The position numbers and the translations under genes were made by a program. DNA of 64,000 nt from Annona cherimola. Lineage: Eukaryota; Streptophyta; Magnoliopsida; Magnoliales; Annonaceae. The notes beneath the pieces were generated by a model. The model was given only the letters and a program-made list of their open reading frames with translations. It was not told the DNA's origin and did not search any database. Every line of letters starts with the position of its first letter. Position 1 is the first letter of the stretch. The stretch is taken from NCBI GenBank assembly GCA_030490835.1, contig CM059971.1, positions 125,644,564 to 125,708,563 of the forward strand, in the 5' to 3' direction. Positions 46,995 to 60,369 of the stretch are shown here, in pieces.

Positions 46995-47330
46995 CAGTAA
47001 TGCCTAAATGTACCCAGGTGCCGTTGGATGCACCTGAGTTCATTTAATCTATTTTTATTTTTTAATTTTTTTTACATAATTATTAATCAAAATGTATCAA
47101 TGTGTGTATCAATTTTTACTAATTATAGAGATTTTTAGATTTTTTGTATTTTTTAAAATCAGTTGCATTTTTAATGATTTAAAATTGCAAAAATGCCGCT
47201 TATTTAAAAAATCTAAAAAATACTAAAATTAATTAACATGTTAAATAAACTTAAATTAATAGTGGCGTAAAATTTTTAAAAAAATAAAAAAAAATAGTAT
47301 TTGCACCAGAGTGCGTAAAACTGCAACCCT
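46995..47330. repeat. Palindromic MITE
   Basis: The ends carry ACCCAGGTGCCG..GCACCTGAG and TTGCACCAGAGTGCG. The arms pair about a centre near 47175 (CAGTTGCATTTTTAATG against CAAAAATGCCGCTT). Confidence 0.65.
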
Positions 47331-48063
47331 TTATGCGCAGAGAGAGTTACGGTTAAATGGTCGCGTGAGCATTGACGCAACAGCTGACATAAGCATTATT
47401 TTTTTTTTCATATATTTTTAATATACAATTTGGTATTCTAAAAATGTAAAAAAATATTTTAAATTTCAAAAAAAAAAAAATCAAGCATTCATCACATGTT
47501 GGCTCATGAGAAATATTTTCCTTTTATCAGTTCTGAAATTCAAAATAAAATAATAAAATATATCAATTTTTATAATAAAAACATACTATCTGGGCCATGT
47601 ATCCAAGAAATGGATAAAAAATTAAAAAAGGGGTAATGTTCATGCAATGCTCATGTGAGCATTAATATCCATGTATATTTATTCTATTTATTTTTATGAA
47701 AATATTTTTTTTGTATATTTAAGTCATATGCTAAATTTTTTACAAATTTTCGATAAAAAAATATGATGATATAAAAACATGTCATGGTAATGAAAAATAT
47801 GATTGTTAAGGTAGACGAGGAAAGATAAGACGTAACCCCAGTGCATAAAAGAGAGAGAAATAAAAAGGAATTTTCACTTGTTTTCTCTGTAACCAGGCCA
47901 TGTTTAAGATCTTCTTGTGAATAGAAAAATTTAGGTCCTTCATAGCAAGTAAATCTTAGCTGGTGCATTGTATTCATTTTTTCTCCAACTCGCCCGCTCA
48001 GGCGAACGGCGAGGATTAGTTTGCCTGCCCGCCTCAATTTATTGGCATTTTTGGCGGGAGGAA

Positions 48064-48150
48064 TCTCTCTCTCTCTCTCTCTCTCTCGGGTAAATTGACT
48101 AAATTCCGGTCGTTCTTTTCTCTCTTTCTCGGGTAAATTCCGGTCGTTCT
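48064..48150 (+). repeat. (CT)n tract and duplicated leader motif in SNI1 5' region
   Basis: A (TC)n run at about 48064-48087 is followed by two direct copies of a motif ending TTCCGGTCGTTCTTTTCT, each preceded by TCGGGTAAATT. Probably part of the SNI1 promoter or 5' UTR, as CT-rich tracts are common there. Confidence 0.7.
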
Positions 48151-48194
48151 TTTCTTGCTAATAGTTGCTATTGCTGAGGCCCGGGAAGCTGAAG

Positions 48195-51100
48195 ATGGAG
48201 GAGGAGCGTAGCAAGAGGAGGAAAATTAACCGAGCCTACGAAGAGAACACCATAGCCATCATCGATGCCTCTGGACTCAAATATGCTCGAGATTTGGACG
48301 ACGACAGTAACCACTTCTGCTTTTCTATTTCTTCCATCAATCCCGTTCTTTGTTCTTCCATTCAATTGACTTGATTGCTTTTTCATCTGCTCTTCCCTGA
48401 CTTTGACAGGACTTTCTTTCTTGGAGGCTGTTCGACAAGGTTCGATCATATCTGAAGATGTATCCATGCCTACTAGGTATTCCGATCTTGATAGCTACTT
48501 CGATTCATCGACTGTTGTAGTTCCAATTTCAATAGTCATGGGGCGTGGATTCATCGATGTCTCAAGACGGTAGGTTTTTAGGGCAACCGTTGGCCTAACT
48601 TAATGAAAAGCATTGTGCCTTAGTAGGATGGTTATTTTCTTTCTTTCACTCTAGATATATTGGCTAATCCGACAGTTGTATTAGACGTCAGATTTATTTG
48701 AACAGAGACTATAGAATCCATTGAAGTCTCTTACCAGCGTAGTCATGACTTATGATTGTTGTGGATTGAGTTAGAATTCAGGTCGTTTGGGCTTGGCCTT
48801 GAATTGATAGTTTCCATTCTGCCGCTTATCGTATATCTGCTGTTATTTTGTCTTGGTTGGCCGTATTTTCTTTCTCATGAATCTATCAACGTGGAAATAG
48901 GAAAATGTCTGAAGCGATTTTTGAAATACTGAAGGACGGGTCATCTCTAGAGCTGATGATGGAAAGTTTTCAGCTTTTAGTTGAATTGGACAAGGTAATT
49001 GGTTTCCTTCGTTTTAGTCTGATTGTTAATATAGTTTAACTGTCCTACTTAACGTAGGCTGAGATTTTTAGCTTGTTTAAGTGTTGATTAGTCATTTAGA
49101 TATTGATGCAATGATTACCTGAGTATCCTGCTGATAGAAATATCCAGGGCTATAAATATATAATCGTTGGTCAGACAACAAACTAATGCTAAAAAGTATT
49201 CCTAAATGACCATTTCGAAAAAGCTAAAAAGTGAAATTCCGTAGATTCAATGACCATGAGATATTTCTGCAGTGATCATGCTCATTGGCATCCAACAGTG
49301 GTGATGGGTTTTACTAGTCAAAGATTTGCTGAACTTATTCAACTCAAAGAGTAATTGACTGCACACTTCAAAAAAAAAAAAAAAAAAGTAATTGACTGCC
49401 ATAAATTACTGTTTTGCTGACAAACACATTCCTATGTTTCATTTTCTTCATGAAGTAGTTTGTTTGTTTGTTTTTGTTTTTTCCTTACATGCATATGCAT
49501 ATGCTTATTTTTTTCATGAAGCGCTTCCCTCGAGTCTATTTGTCCCATACAGACACGAGTCAAACTTCTGGAAGTTTGTCAGTTGAGCTTGTTGTGGATG
49601 AAGAGGTATTCTCCTTGTTTTATTTTGATATCAAAACAATTTATTCTTTTTTTTTTTTTACATATTTTTTCCATGTACATAGCAGTCAGGATTGTTATCC
49701 CTTTTCCTATTGTTTTCTATAGGCTTGGTCTCCATTCATTCTTGGCCCAGAACAAGAGGCAGGTTCCAGAAATTCTTGTAAGCAAGTTGACTCTCATGTG
49801 AGTTGCATTTCATTTCGAATTGCCACATATCTATGTGTGTTTGGCATTCCTATAAACTTGTCAATTTAAAACTTTCACTCTCCATTTCAAAAAGTTTTAC
49901 ACCAGAAAGTTTTCATTCAAAGGTTTTAAAAGTTTTATCAAATGCCAAAAACTCCCTTTGTATATAACAAGATAAAACGACAAATATATTATCTTTATCA
50001 ATCCTTTGTCTTTTGGTATTTGGTGTAAACATGTGAGATTCTTATTGTTCGATTGTTGGGACACTCGTAAATATGAGTAGGCCAAATATACAAAAAGCTA
50101 CAAAACAAGTAGCTTCTGGCCATTGGTTGATTGCCGCACCAGGTTGCATACGGGACCTTGAGCTGTGACTGTGATCATTCATTTGACGAAGTTCAACAAA
50201 GGGTACTATAACTGATTTGGATCCAATGGGACCTTAAGCTGCAGTTGAGATTATCCACTGGATGATTAGAGTGTACCACAGAAACATCTTAGGAAAGGTC
50301 TCAGAACTAGCTAGGATTTGATGCATTTTATGTGGAGATTAAACAGTCGTTGACTTCAGAATTATTGATCATCACTGGATCCTTTCTCTTCTATTGAGAT
50401 GTATGCATTCATACAAAAAAAATTTAGTCAGAACACGCCATTCTAGGCTACAGGGATGCAAAAATCTGAATTGATCCATCCATGGAACTTGGTACCAGAT
50501 ATTTTTTTGAGATGTTAAAAATCATCTTAATTGGAGCCTTGGATGGGCTATTTTGTCAGAAAGAATGACAAAACAAGTGGCAGTTGTTCAAATAACTAGA
50601 AAGAGCATGCCTAAGATCTGAAATTGTCTATGACTTCATGGAAGCATCAGGTGAATAAATGTTTTTGAATCTCATTCTGGTGGACAAGGACTTCCAAGTT
50701 CGAGTGGTGGAGATAATTTCTAGAGAAGCAGTTCCAAGCTTGAGGAGTCTAGTGGATTTGATCTACACATCTTGGTGTTCCCAAAGATTTCTTTAACCAA
50801 AAATTCTCGTGACAATATTGTTGTTGAATAATTTATTTTATATGAATACATCCTCTTTCTTTTGTAAAATTGCAATAATCCTGCTTGCTTTCTTTCTCTC
50901 ATCCAAATTTGTTTATGGCTCTGAATCTTTTCAGGGCTTGTTGTCCCAATGTGCGCTCCCTTCTTCTGTAAAAGATGAATTACTTATTACTACTTGTTGG
51001 ATACATATTTGAATAGTTAACTTAAGCCTCTACAGTTATTTGTTAAAGTTTTGAGGGCTGATAATATCTGACTAATTGTAACTTGGTAAAGTTATGACAC

Positions 51101-54100
51101 TTCAATCTCCTCTGTCGCATAAAATGAGGAACAATAGCCGTTGATGCAGCCAATCAATGCACTGCCAAACTGCTGCTGAAGCTAGACAGAAGCTGATGTG
51201 CAGCAACTAATTTCTGCAATGTATTAAATATGGGATGGTGGAGAGAGAAGATTTGGAGGAAAACAAAAGCTATCCATTTCAGCAGGTTGGTCTGAAGAGC
51301 AAGAGAGGATGACAGATTTGGGAGAAAAAACTGCCAGGGTAGACGATGATCCATTGCAAGTTGCAACGGCCTGGTCCAAAGAAAGCCAAGGAGGATGACG
51401 GATTTAGGAGAAGAAAAGAAAAAACTGCTGGAGAAGATGATAATTTTGCTGTAGCCTGGTCCAAATAGAGCGAAGGAGATTCAGGAGAAAAAAACTGCTG
51501 CCGAAGACAAACCGAAGGGGAGAGATTTTTGTATTGCTTGTGGGTTAGATTTAAGACTTACGAGCACATTCAGCAATACTTTAGAAAAGAAAAGTGCCTG
51601 CCACCAACAGCCCTACGATGATTCAAGTCCTACTAGTTTTCAGACAATAGAAACATTTCATAACCAAATGACCATGGATGATACTTTTGTATGTTTTTAC
51701 CAATATTCATTTAAAATAGAACCAAGTAGAATTTTTAAATGAGCCTGATCAGACCATATGATGAAGATGCAAAACGTGAGGTAATTACTGGGCCAATGGT
51801 ATGATATATATTAGCATAAACTTCATAAGATGCAAAACATTTGACCATCAATGGTATGTCGGGTTCTGGCATGTTTTTATCCTCCCTGCCAGCGTCGTTC
51901 TCCTTCGCTCTCTTCAGACCCGCGGCTGGGATAGATGGCTCTGGTTTTCTCCCAATTTTTACTCTCCACTATCTCAATATCTTCACTCTCCGCATTTAAT
52001 GCATTGCAGAAATTAGCTGCTTGCTTGTCAGCTCTTGTCTTACTTTCAGCTGCGGTTTGGAGTGCATTAATGGACTGCACAACAGCTATTATTCCTCATT
52101 TCAATCCGGCAGAGGAAATTGGAATGTCCTAACTTAATCAAGTTACAACTGGTCGGATATAATCAACCCTCTAAAGTTTCTGCTAAAAGCATGGCATCTT
52201 AAGCTAGTGCTTCATAAAAGGAGGCAAGTTTTGTGGGAGCAATATGTATGACTGTGATGGTCCTTTAATAGTCCATTTTGTAGGTCCAAATGGTATCTTA
52301 AGATTGGAAAAATGTCATGGTATTGGGTTGCATTGAGCTGGTTGCAATGAAAAATTTTCTGTTCCCATTGTACTCTTTAAGGTATCCTATGAATCCGAGC
52401 TTCAAAAGGTACTGTAAATCCTTTTGTGCTGCATTATTTTTGGGGGAACACATGGTATCATGTGAATAAACGTGCTAATGTTTTTTCGAAGTAGCAAGTA
52501 AGCCCATTTTGCATTCTCTTTTAGGAAAATATCATGGCATTGGGGTAATGGCAATTGTCTGTCAATCATAGTTGAGGATTTTCAGTTTCCATTTTGGTTG
52601 ATGTTCACAGGCCTGTCCTGGTTGAGGGTTTTTCAGTTCCCCTTTTGTAGATTTCACTTTTGATTGATATTCACTGGCCTACCTTTGTATGCTATGTCTT
52701 GTTTCATGTTCATTATGTGTCACTGCTAGGAATTTGCTCTGTAGTATACAATATGGTTAGATTTGTTGGCTAAGAGGACCTTCAGTTCTGTCTTATTTCA
52801 TGTTTATTATTTTTCAGCTTTGGAATTTTCTTCATTGTAGTCAATATGATTATGATTCTATGCTTTATTCTTATTTACTGTTTTCAACCCTTCAGAGATT
52901 TTATCAACTTATACAAGACCTTGCTCAAGCACTCTTTGAAAAGGACTCCCAGTTGCAGAGGACAAAGGTTAGTAGTTTCAATATTTATTGTTGATGGAAC
53001 TGAATCTGCTGATGAGTTTTTAGTTACTTAGGAAGAGTTTTAGGTCTTAATTGAGTTAGTATAGAGACTACTCTTATGATCTGTTTGTGAATGGGGAAAT
53101 CAAGTTGGTCTAAGCTCAAATCTATAACGTGCTTGGCTTCCAAAATAATCCTGTTTGAGCTGAATCATAAACATAGCCAATGAAACTGACATGATTTTGG
53201 ATTTGCTCAACAACAAAGAAATGACTTCGTAGCAAGTTCAAGACACCAACCCTGCAGGTTGTTTGGTCATCAAACTGAATCCCCATTGCACCCTTTCCTG
53301 AATGTTGCAAGATGATGACTTTGATGTTACTTCGTTGATTGCCTCTTTAGCATAATTCAATTATTGGTACCATCTGGGGCTTACCTGAACTTTGGTATTT
53401 GGCTTCTTTGCAGATATTCTTTTGTATTACTTAGTAATTGGGGATGCTTCTATGAAATCTCCTTTCTATGTAGCCCTTTTCATTTTCAATATTTAGATGG
53501 TTGATGAAAAATCCACTCCATCTACTGTGTTTAACATCACTTATATTATCATAGAAATCCTTTCATTTGTCTAATTTCACTGTATATGGGCCTTATCTAC
53601 AAACATGTAAAAGCAACGTAATAAAATGATTTAATGCTAAATACCAAATTTTAGGTAATATTTTCCAAATCTAAACCATCTAAAATATCATTATTATATG
53701 GATAAATGATTCTATATAATATTACTATATTCTAATACATATGTGAATGGATCTAAGCATTTTCCCTACTTTACATGTGAATGTATCTCTTTTTGAGCAA
53801 ATGTGACCTATGCACATATTGGATTTCAAAGAAACTTAGTATCATAACTGTACAAATGATGTTAAATATAATGAATGGGTTAGATTTTCTATCAAACATC
53901 AAAATCTCAACGTTTGAGGGGGTTATATGGAACCGTTTCTGTGCAATCTGGTTATATAGAAGTGAGCCTGCTTACTAATATCATCTTTCAATGTGCAGAA
54001 ACAATGTTTTTCGATGCTACACTCGACACTTGGGCATTGCTCCATTTTATATGAATTTACTAATAATATCACCAGCTTTCGTGTTCTTATTACAGGTCCT

Positions 54101-57100
54101 CAGAGACATGTTGATTTTTCAGTATCTGCTCAATGTTCTCGAAGGAGATTTTGTACCTCGGTGGACTGTGTACAAAGGTGCACTTTTGTGTGCCCTTGAT
54201 TTTAAAATGTCTAGTACCCTTTCGGTTGACCTTTGGTTGCTAACCTGATAACTTACCTCATTGCAGAAACCATGAACTGGGACCTTCTCAGGGATTCCTC
54301 ACTCCATGTGCTTCTGGTAAAGTCGGTGTTGCAGAAATTTGTCTTATTCATTATTCTATGGCTGAATTTGTTGTTCTGCAAGTCATTGATCATTTTGTAC
54401 ATTTGACTTCATCTGAAAATTTTAGTACTTTTAAAAATAACTTACAAAGAGAAAAAATAAATAAGTTTTAGTAAATTGTATTGCAGGGATCAAGAAAGAT
54501 AAACTTCAAAAGCTTAGTCAAAGAATGCTTGCACATAATAGCAGAATGGGTGGATTATCATTCTGGGATGAATCCTCATGAACTGAAAAGGGAAGAAGCT
54601 GTTGACGATTGTGATGTTGCCCTGGCCATTGCAGTGGCCGAACAAGAATGTCAAACTCATACTTCCATGCAGAAATTTTTAACTCTTGTATGGTTCGTTA
54701 CTTTATTTGAGTCCTTGTTTAATGTAATTGGGAGAAAATGTGCTAATCCCTTGGAAATGTTCTTTGTGCTGGCTAGATTATGGAACTAGATGCAATAAAG
54801 AATGAAGTGGGCTCTCTTGATTTTGGTTTTAGAACCAGTGGTTATAGGTTGTCTGCATCTTCTTCTTTAATTTTCCACATCTTGGTTTGCTAGCAATAAC
54901 ATTTATTTCTTCCGATTGTCTGAGTACTTAGTTATGAAAGGTCGTGCAGAACTCCTATTTTGGAAGTCATTCAAGATGAGCTTACCTACAACAAAAATTT
55001 GCTTGACCCCTTTCTACAGGTAAGCATTTATTGCAGAGCTGCTTGACTAGTTAATTATTAAGTATATTTTAGCATCCTCCTTTGAGTGCTCTACTGTTTG
55101 GATCAGTACATTTAATCATTTATACCGAGGCACAGACCTCTCTCTCTCTCTCTCTCTTTCTCTGTTCCATAGGTTTTCATGACAAATGAACACAATGAAA
55201 CTTGGGGGGAAAACTTAGCAGCTTTTTTTTTGCATTGTGGTTCTCTTTCATTTTCTTATGTTACTTTTAGCCATCGCTTAACAATTTTTCCCCTGAAAGT
55301 TGCCAATGAGAAATCGGTATATCTAATTTTCTGAGATTTATTTATAAAAATCACTCTTGTTAAACTGATTGGCTAGTTCAACCAGTTGGACCGGGAACCA
55401 GTAGTACTGCAGTTCGGCTTGGAGCACTCTGGTTCTTTGGAAGAAAACTAGTGGAACTTAGTGAACTGCAGTCAAACCAGTGAACCCGCCCAGATCTGTT
55501 TGGTGTCTTAAAAAGACAGATTAATAAATATCACTATGTTGTTGTAACTTTTTAGGCATTATATATGGAGACATTATATACAATATAGGTATTATATTAT
55601 TAGGAAAATTTAATATTTTTATTATTTCAAATTATGAAAATTTTATGACAGTGTGATTACATTATGCTGGCATTATGGTTGGAATTAGCAACCTGACTGG
55701 TTCGAACTAGACTGAAAGATTGACTCGTTCAATCCCAGGGTCTGTTTTCATAACACTGATTGGAATGTCAACTCTAGGATTGTGTTTTTGCTCACTTAGA
55801 AATGATAAATCCTCATGCATTTTGCACATACTCTGTTTTTTTTTTTTCCAGGAATTTTCTGAACCCAAATGGAAATTGGAAATAAGTCTGCGGTACCTAT
55901 TCAAATATTTCACAAAGGTATAGTGTCTGTTAATGCTTTCAGTAAATGCTTCATCAAAGTTTCTGCATTGGAATCTTCAATGGCCTAGGTTTAGGCATAT
56001 CTATATCCCATCACATCAGAATGGGAAATGCATTTGTGACCATTTCGATAAGTTTGAAAGCATTTATTTGATGAAGGACATTCAGAGTTTACTGTTAATG
56101 CTGTTTAATGTTTATCTATGCAATGCCGTATATTACTTGCACGGAACTGGCTTTTGAATTCTGGAAAATGAAGAAAATAACTTGTTCTCAGCTTTAGTTA
56201 TACCAAATTGCATATTTATTAGTGAGACTTTGGTCTTCACTCTTCCATGATGGAAGATTTGATAGTTAATTCAAGGCACATTACTTGAAGCATGGAAGTC
56301 ACTTATCTTGTGTCAAAACTGTGTTACTTAGAATATACCTGATTTCTGTACCTAATGTGCTTGTTTTGTTCGGGTCATTTGGCACCCCTGGTTTTAATGT
56401 ACAATGCCCATTTGGCAATAGTCTTTAATGAATTTTTTAGAAAAGATAATGATTTACCAATGAAATGGAGCTGCATTAAATTTCCACTTGAACTTATACC
56501 ATTCTACTTTTCACTTCCCTAGCTTTTTTCCTAATTACAGCCTTCAACTCGCACACGAGGTTCAAGTGACTCTCAAGAACACACAACATTTGAGGATGTA
56601 TTGAAACGCTTTTCTGAAAACACAAGCACTAGAAGCGTCATCAGAAAAATTGGAACTGAATTGGTACTGATACTTTTAGCTCATTCTTTCCAGGTGAATT
56701 ACTGTTTTCCTTTTTTTTTTTTTTTTTCCTTGCTTTATGCGAGTCAAGTATGCTTGATAATTTTTTGGCATTTGTGATGCTTGGTTTTTCTAATACTCAT
56801 GCTTTCTAAATTATTCTGTTACCAATTCTTAGATTGTCATTGGGTTGTAATATCAAGTAAACCTTGGTCCTTCATCAGTGTTTGGGAGCTTATCGTCATG
56901 GAATTTTGCAGATCAAACTGGATAGAAAAATATGGGCAGTGGGGCTTTTTTTTTTTTTTTTTAGGGGCATCATGGCATCTGTATGTTGCTTTTATGCTAT
57001 CTCTCTAATGCAGGTAATTCTAGTATGAGAACTGATTTCATGCTAATTTTATCATAAAAATTTCCTTGCAAAATGGTCCATTTGGAGCCCATTATGGTGA

Positions 57101-58246
57101 CAATACATTGTTTCCCTCCTAAGGGTTCAACTGTTTAGATTTTCTTGCGGTATTCCTATTGATATTGAATTTCTAGTCCATGATGATTTATAGGCTAAGT
57201 CATTCAGTAAGCTTAGCATCATTTATTTTGCTGAGATTCAAGAATTCATTTGGGAGGGAATATGAACCTATCAAAATTCTGTCATTGCGTCACCTAAGTT
57301 TCCTTTATAGATAAATTTTTTAATATTACATTATGGTTTATCCCATACATCATCATTTGCCAAAAATGGACCATTTGTATGGAAATCTTTGTGATGAAGT
57401 TACCATGGAACACTTCTACCAGCGATGTTAACAATCAAACACAAAAGCAGATAACATTTATCTGTTTTGAATGTCATATTTATTTCAATACTGCTGCCCC
57501 GTAGAAGAAGATTTTTTCTAATGGCTGAGCTAATTAAGGCAACAATATGTCACAATGATCTTACAAAACATAGAACACATTTTGCACATACTGCTTATGA
57601 TTGAGTCTTGAAAAGTGTTTTGCCTGTTCTCTCCTTTCCACATTGTTGAAGCATTTTTTTTTTTCCTATTCCTATATATAAAAAAATTCTTTTCAGGCAT
57701 ATCTATCAATCCGAGATTTGAAACAAATTTCTAGTACCAACCAAAAAGACACTAATGAGGCTCTTGTGCAAGTATGCCATGGTGTTATTTCTGCCTTTCA
57801 AAATATCAAAAAGATAGATGGGTACGTTTGATTTCTCTTTATTTTCTGCTTTGCTGCTGTTGTTTGAGTATTTTCTTCAGTCATTTTGCAGAGGAGCTCC
57901 TTGACATTAACATTCTGGGTAAGGACTCATAGTCTGTGGGGTTTCCTGATAAATTGAGAATAAATGCATACTTCTGGATTCTGCTGAGCATTGCAGGATT
58001 CAGTTCACCACTATGTCATGGGCAAATTTTGAAAAACTTAATGCTTCTTGCTGTGTACTCTTACACTTATCCATATTCATTTAGGATAGTATTTTATGCT
58101 TTTGTGGGAATAGTGGACAAACTTTCTTCTGGACATTTTTGCTGAATCTTGACAGGCTTTTGGAGGCCATGCCTTTTCAGAAAGAAACACTTTTCACAGC
58201 AGCTGCAATTCTTCAACAATGTCACAGAACTCAGAGGACCTTATAG
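48195..58246 (+). CDS. SNI1: SNI1, negative regulator of systemic acquired resistance (SMC5/6 subunit)
   Basis: Fifteen exons: 48195-48306, 48410-48476, 48901-48994, 49522-49605, 49723-49797, 52896-52967, 54096-54177, 54267-54316, 54487-54687, 54777-54847, 54941-55019, 55852-55917, 56541-56693, 57697-57821, 58156-58246. They total 1422 nt and 473 residues, and each junction closes in phase. Landmarks shared with Arabidopsis SNI1: EENTIAIIDASG, FLEAVRQGS, LELMMESFQLL.ELDKRFPRVY, DEEAWSPF, ETMNWDLL, SRKINFKSL, IMELD, RTPILEVIQDELTY and EPKWKLEISLRYL. SNI1 is a helical-repeat nuclear protein that restrains pathogenesis-related gene expression and DNA-damage signalling as part of the SMC5/6 complex. 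It is about 40 residues longer than the Arabidopsis protein. The C-terminal exon is the least certain. Intron 5 (3.1 kb) holds a large foldback element. Confidence 0.92.
49363..49386 (+). mobile_element. Poly(A)-only micro-retroposon in SNI1 intron 3
   Basis: The insert ACACTTC plus a run of A lies between identical AGTAATTGACTGC copies at 49350-49362 and 49387-49399. This is a target duplication around almost nothing but a poly(A) tail. Confidence 0.65.
51035..52195. repeat. Large foldback element in SNI1 intron 5
   Basis: The left arm (about 51035-51290) and the inverse complement of the right arm (about 51920-52195) share long blocks: TTGTAACTTG, AAATGAGGAA, TTAATGCACT/TCAATGCACT, CAGCTGAAG-type text and CTAATTTCTGCAATG. 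The loop (51290-51920) has small direct repeats (CCTGGTCCAAA twice, GAGGATGACGGATTT-like). No transposase ORF. Outer limits are approximate. Confidence 0.72.
55137..55162. repeat. (CT)n microsatellite in SNI1 intron 11
   Basis: About ten CT units, then TTTCTCTG. No functional claim. Confidence 0.85.
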
Positions 58247-60369
58247 TTTCTTCAGAGCACAGCGTAACACTGAAGGTGGCCATGTGAAGTTTCTTTTTAC
58301 TTGGATTTCTAGAGCACGCAAGCATCTCCCATGCTGCACCTTTTGCCGACTTTCCTTATGCGCTATCGATTACTGAATCATTACAGTGGATTCACAGATG
58401 GCTAAATTAGCAAGATATTGCTCGCCTTGTTCATATATTAACAACATCGAGAATATTTCGCTCTCATGGTCTTTCTTTCTCAGAGATTCCTGCACGGTGG
58501 TCTTTTTTGTTGAGCAGAGACATGTTTAGGTATCAGGTAGGGTTGCTTGTAGCCTTCTACATAAACTATCTCAGAGCGTGGATATTACGAGGTTAGATAC
58601 CTTTTTTAAGTTTGAAAACGCTTTTTCGGTAAGGCTTAGACATTGATATATAATATAAATTAACTAAAGTGTCATTCTAATACCCTAAAAAATACCGTTA
58701 ATCACCCATTTTGAGGTTCAAAATTTTTTTTTTAAACGAAGACCCCATGAATCATTTCTAGTGTACGAAATACAATTAAATTGGTCATTTAGAGCTAAAT
58801 TTTTTTTTCCCCAATAAAGCTCATGAAGACAGCAGCTTACAAGAAAACCCAATTCTAAATTGTGCTGGTCATTGAAGATTTGAATAAAGTTATTGAAGGG
58901 TGCTTTGGTCATTTGGACATTGCTGTTATTATTATTTAAAAATCTACGTAGCTTTACTTTTTAGAGTCAGCTATTGTCGAACGTCATTACTCATTTAACT
59001 GCACTACGTGAAGTGGGAGGACCGTATCTGCAAAATTATGAAATAGGAAGCCATACGCGAAACATAACAGCGATGAGTCCAAGAAATGTACGAACTGGAG
59101 GCACTCCGTGTGCAATCGAAATGTGGTGTACGGAAATCAAGGAGATTTGTCTTCAACTGAAGGGCTGCCATAGTGAAAGCATTTCTTGCTTGTCCTAAAT
59201 ATGCAAATGCATACCACCAGGGGCGCTGTCCTTGTCGTATGAGTTAGTGACCCGTTTTCAAAAGGTGTAGGTTCGAAGCCATATTTACACAGTTTTTGTT
59301 ATTTGTTATCCCGGAATGTGCAGGGTGGAAAGGTTGTGAATATTTTTGATTGTAATATCAAGTTGTTATGATGTATAATACCAATAAAAAAGTGCAAAGG
59401 CATGGTTTGGCTACATGATAAATTTTGCAAAATGTAAACCATTTGTCTTGCTTGAAATGACATCAAATATATTGTAAATAGAAATCATTAAAGAAAAGAT
59501 ATATAAACAGTCCTGATCCTATGCTTCTGGGAGTGTTTTAATTGTCTAAATAAATACGCGAGCCATGCGAGGGTGGTGCTTTTTCTCTGGTTTCATAGTT
59601 TGAAAATAAAAATCACAAGAATGTAAGACTTACATATTTTAAAAAAAATTAAGCTTGAGTCCGCATATTTATTTCAAAACATAAAAAAATAATAATAAAG
59701 GCTCTTGTGGGCGGGGAAGTTCAGTGGCTTTCGGAGCATAGGATGGCGACTCATATATACGCGCAACGTAAAACTTTTAGCAGGATTCTGTACACTGTAA
59801 AATGACTTTCATTTTCATTTTCTTTTTGTAATACGTTATAGTTCTTCTAAGGTGAAAAGTTTTTAATTTTCTAACTAAATATGCTATAAAAATGAAAAAT
59901 GTGATATAAAAACACTGAATAGGGCATGTTAAATATAGTAGATGTTTTAGATTTCATAAAATTAGCTTGATCACTTCCGGTTGTGTGAAGTGGATCAAGA
60001 CAGTGTGCACGACGGTTTCCTTGGAATGGTGGGCATTGGAGCCGCTTAGGGATGCTCGCCAAATGCACGGCAAGGGATGGGTACAAGAGGGACGACGAAG
60101 TGGGAAGACTCAAGAGAGGGCGCTAAACAGTCAACAGTAGCTCATCTGTTCTAATCCGTGTTACCAGTTGTGATAGGGTACACGCGCAGGACATGCTAAA
60201 ATGGAGAAAAGAAGAAACATAAAACGTTGCACGTGGCAACTGGCAAATGGTAGAAGAAAACATGGATGTATGATCGATCAAGTGCATGTAGCCCACTGTT
60301 TCTTGTACACATGCTGCAGATGCTGGACGGACACGATCGATCGATCGAGTGCGATTTGTCGGTGGTTGG
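58247..60369. other. Intergenic region between SNI1 and GDSL gene
   Basis: SNI1 3' UTR, then AT-rich DNA with a SINE at 59213-59392. Short open frames near 58974 and 60123 have no recognisable product. Confidence 0.5.
59213..59392 (+). mobile_element. SINE with 11-bp near-perfect target duplication
   Basis: Flanks TGCAAATGCAT (59202-59212) and TGCAAAGGCAT (59393-59403). It contains an A-box-like ATGAGTTAGTGACC, a B-box GGTTCGAAGCC, and a 3' end TTGTAATATCAAGTTGTTAT then AATAAAAAA. The tail is shared with the 7294-7618 copy. Confidence 0.78.

Larger units (their letters stand above)
40545..48194. other. Repeat-rich interval between cystatin and SNI1
   Basis: No gene recognised. It holds a nested pair of foldback elements, a SINE, MITE copies, a 2.9-kb probable solo LTR and another palindromic MITE, each listed separately. 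I can identify nothing in 42510-43730 (short open frames only) or 47340-48060. Confidence 0.5.

Noticed and set aside
51935..52132. Short ORFs within the SNI1 intron 5 foldback
   Set aside because: They lie in the inverted arms and have no similarity to a known protein.
55370..55740. Possible element in SNI1 intron 11 with imperfect inverted ends (CTAGTTCAACCAG / CTGGTTCGAACTAG)
   Set aside because: The ends match only loosely and no target duplication was found; left unannotated apart from the note on similar text near 2645.
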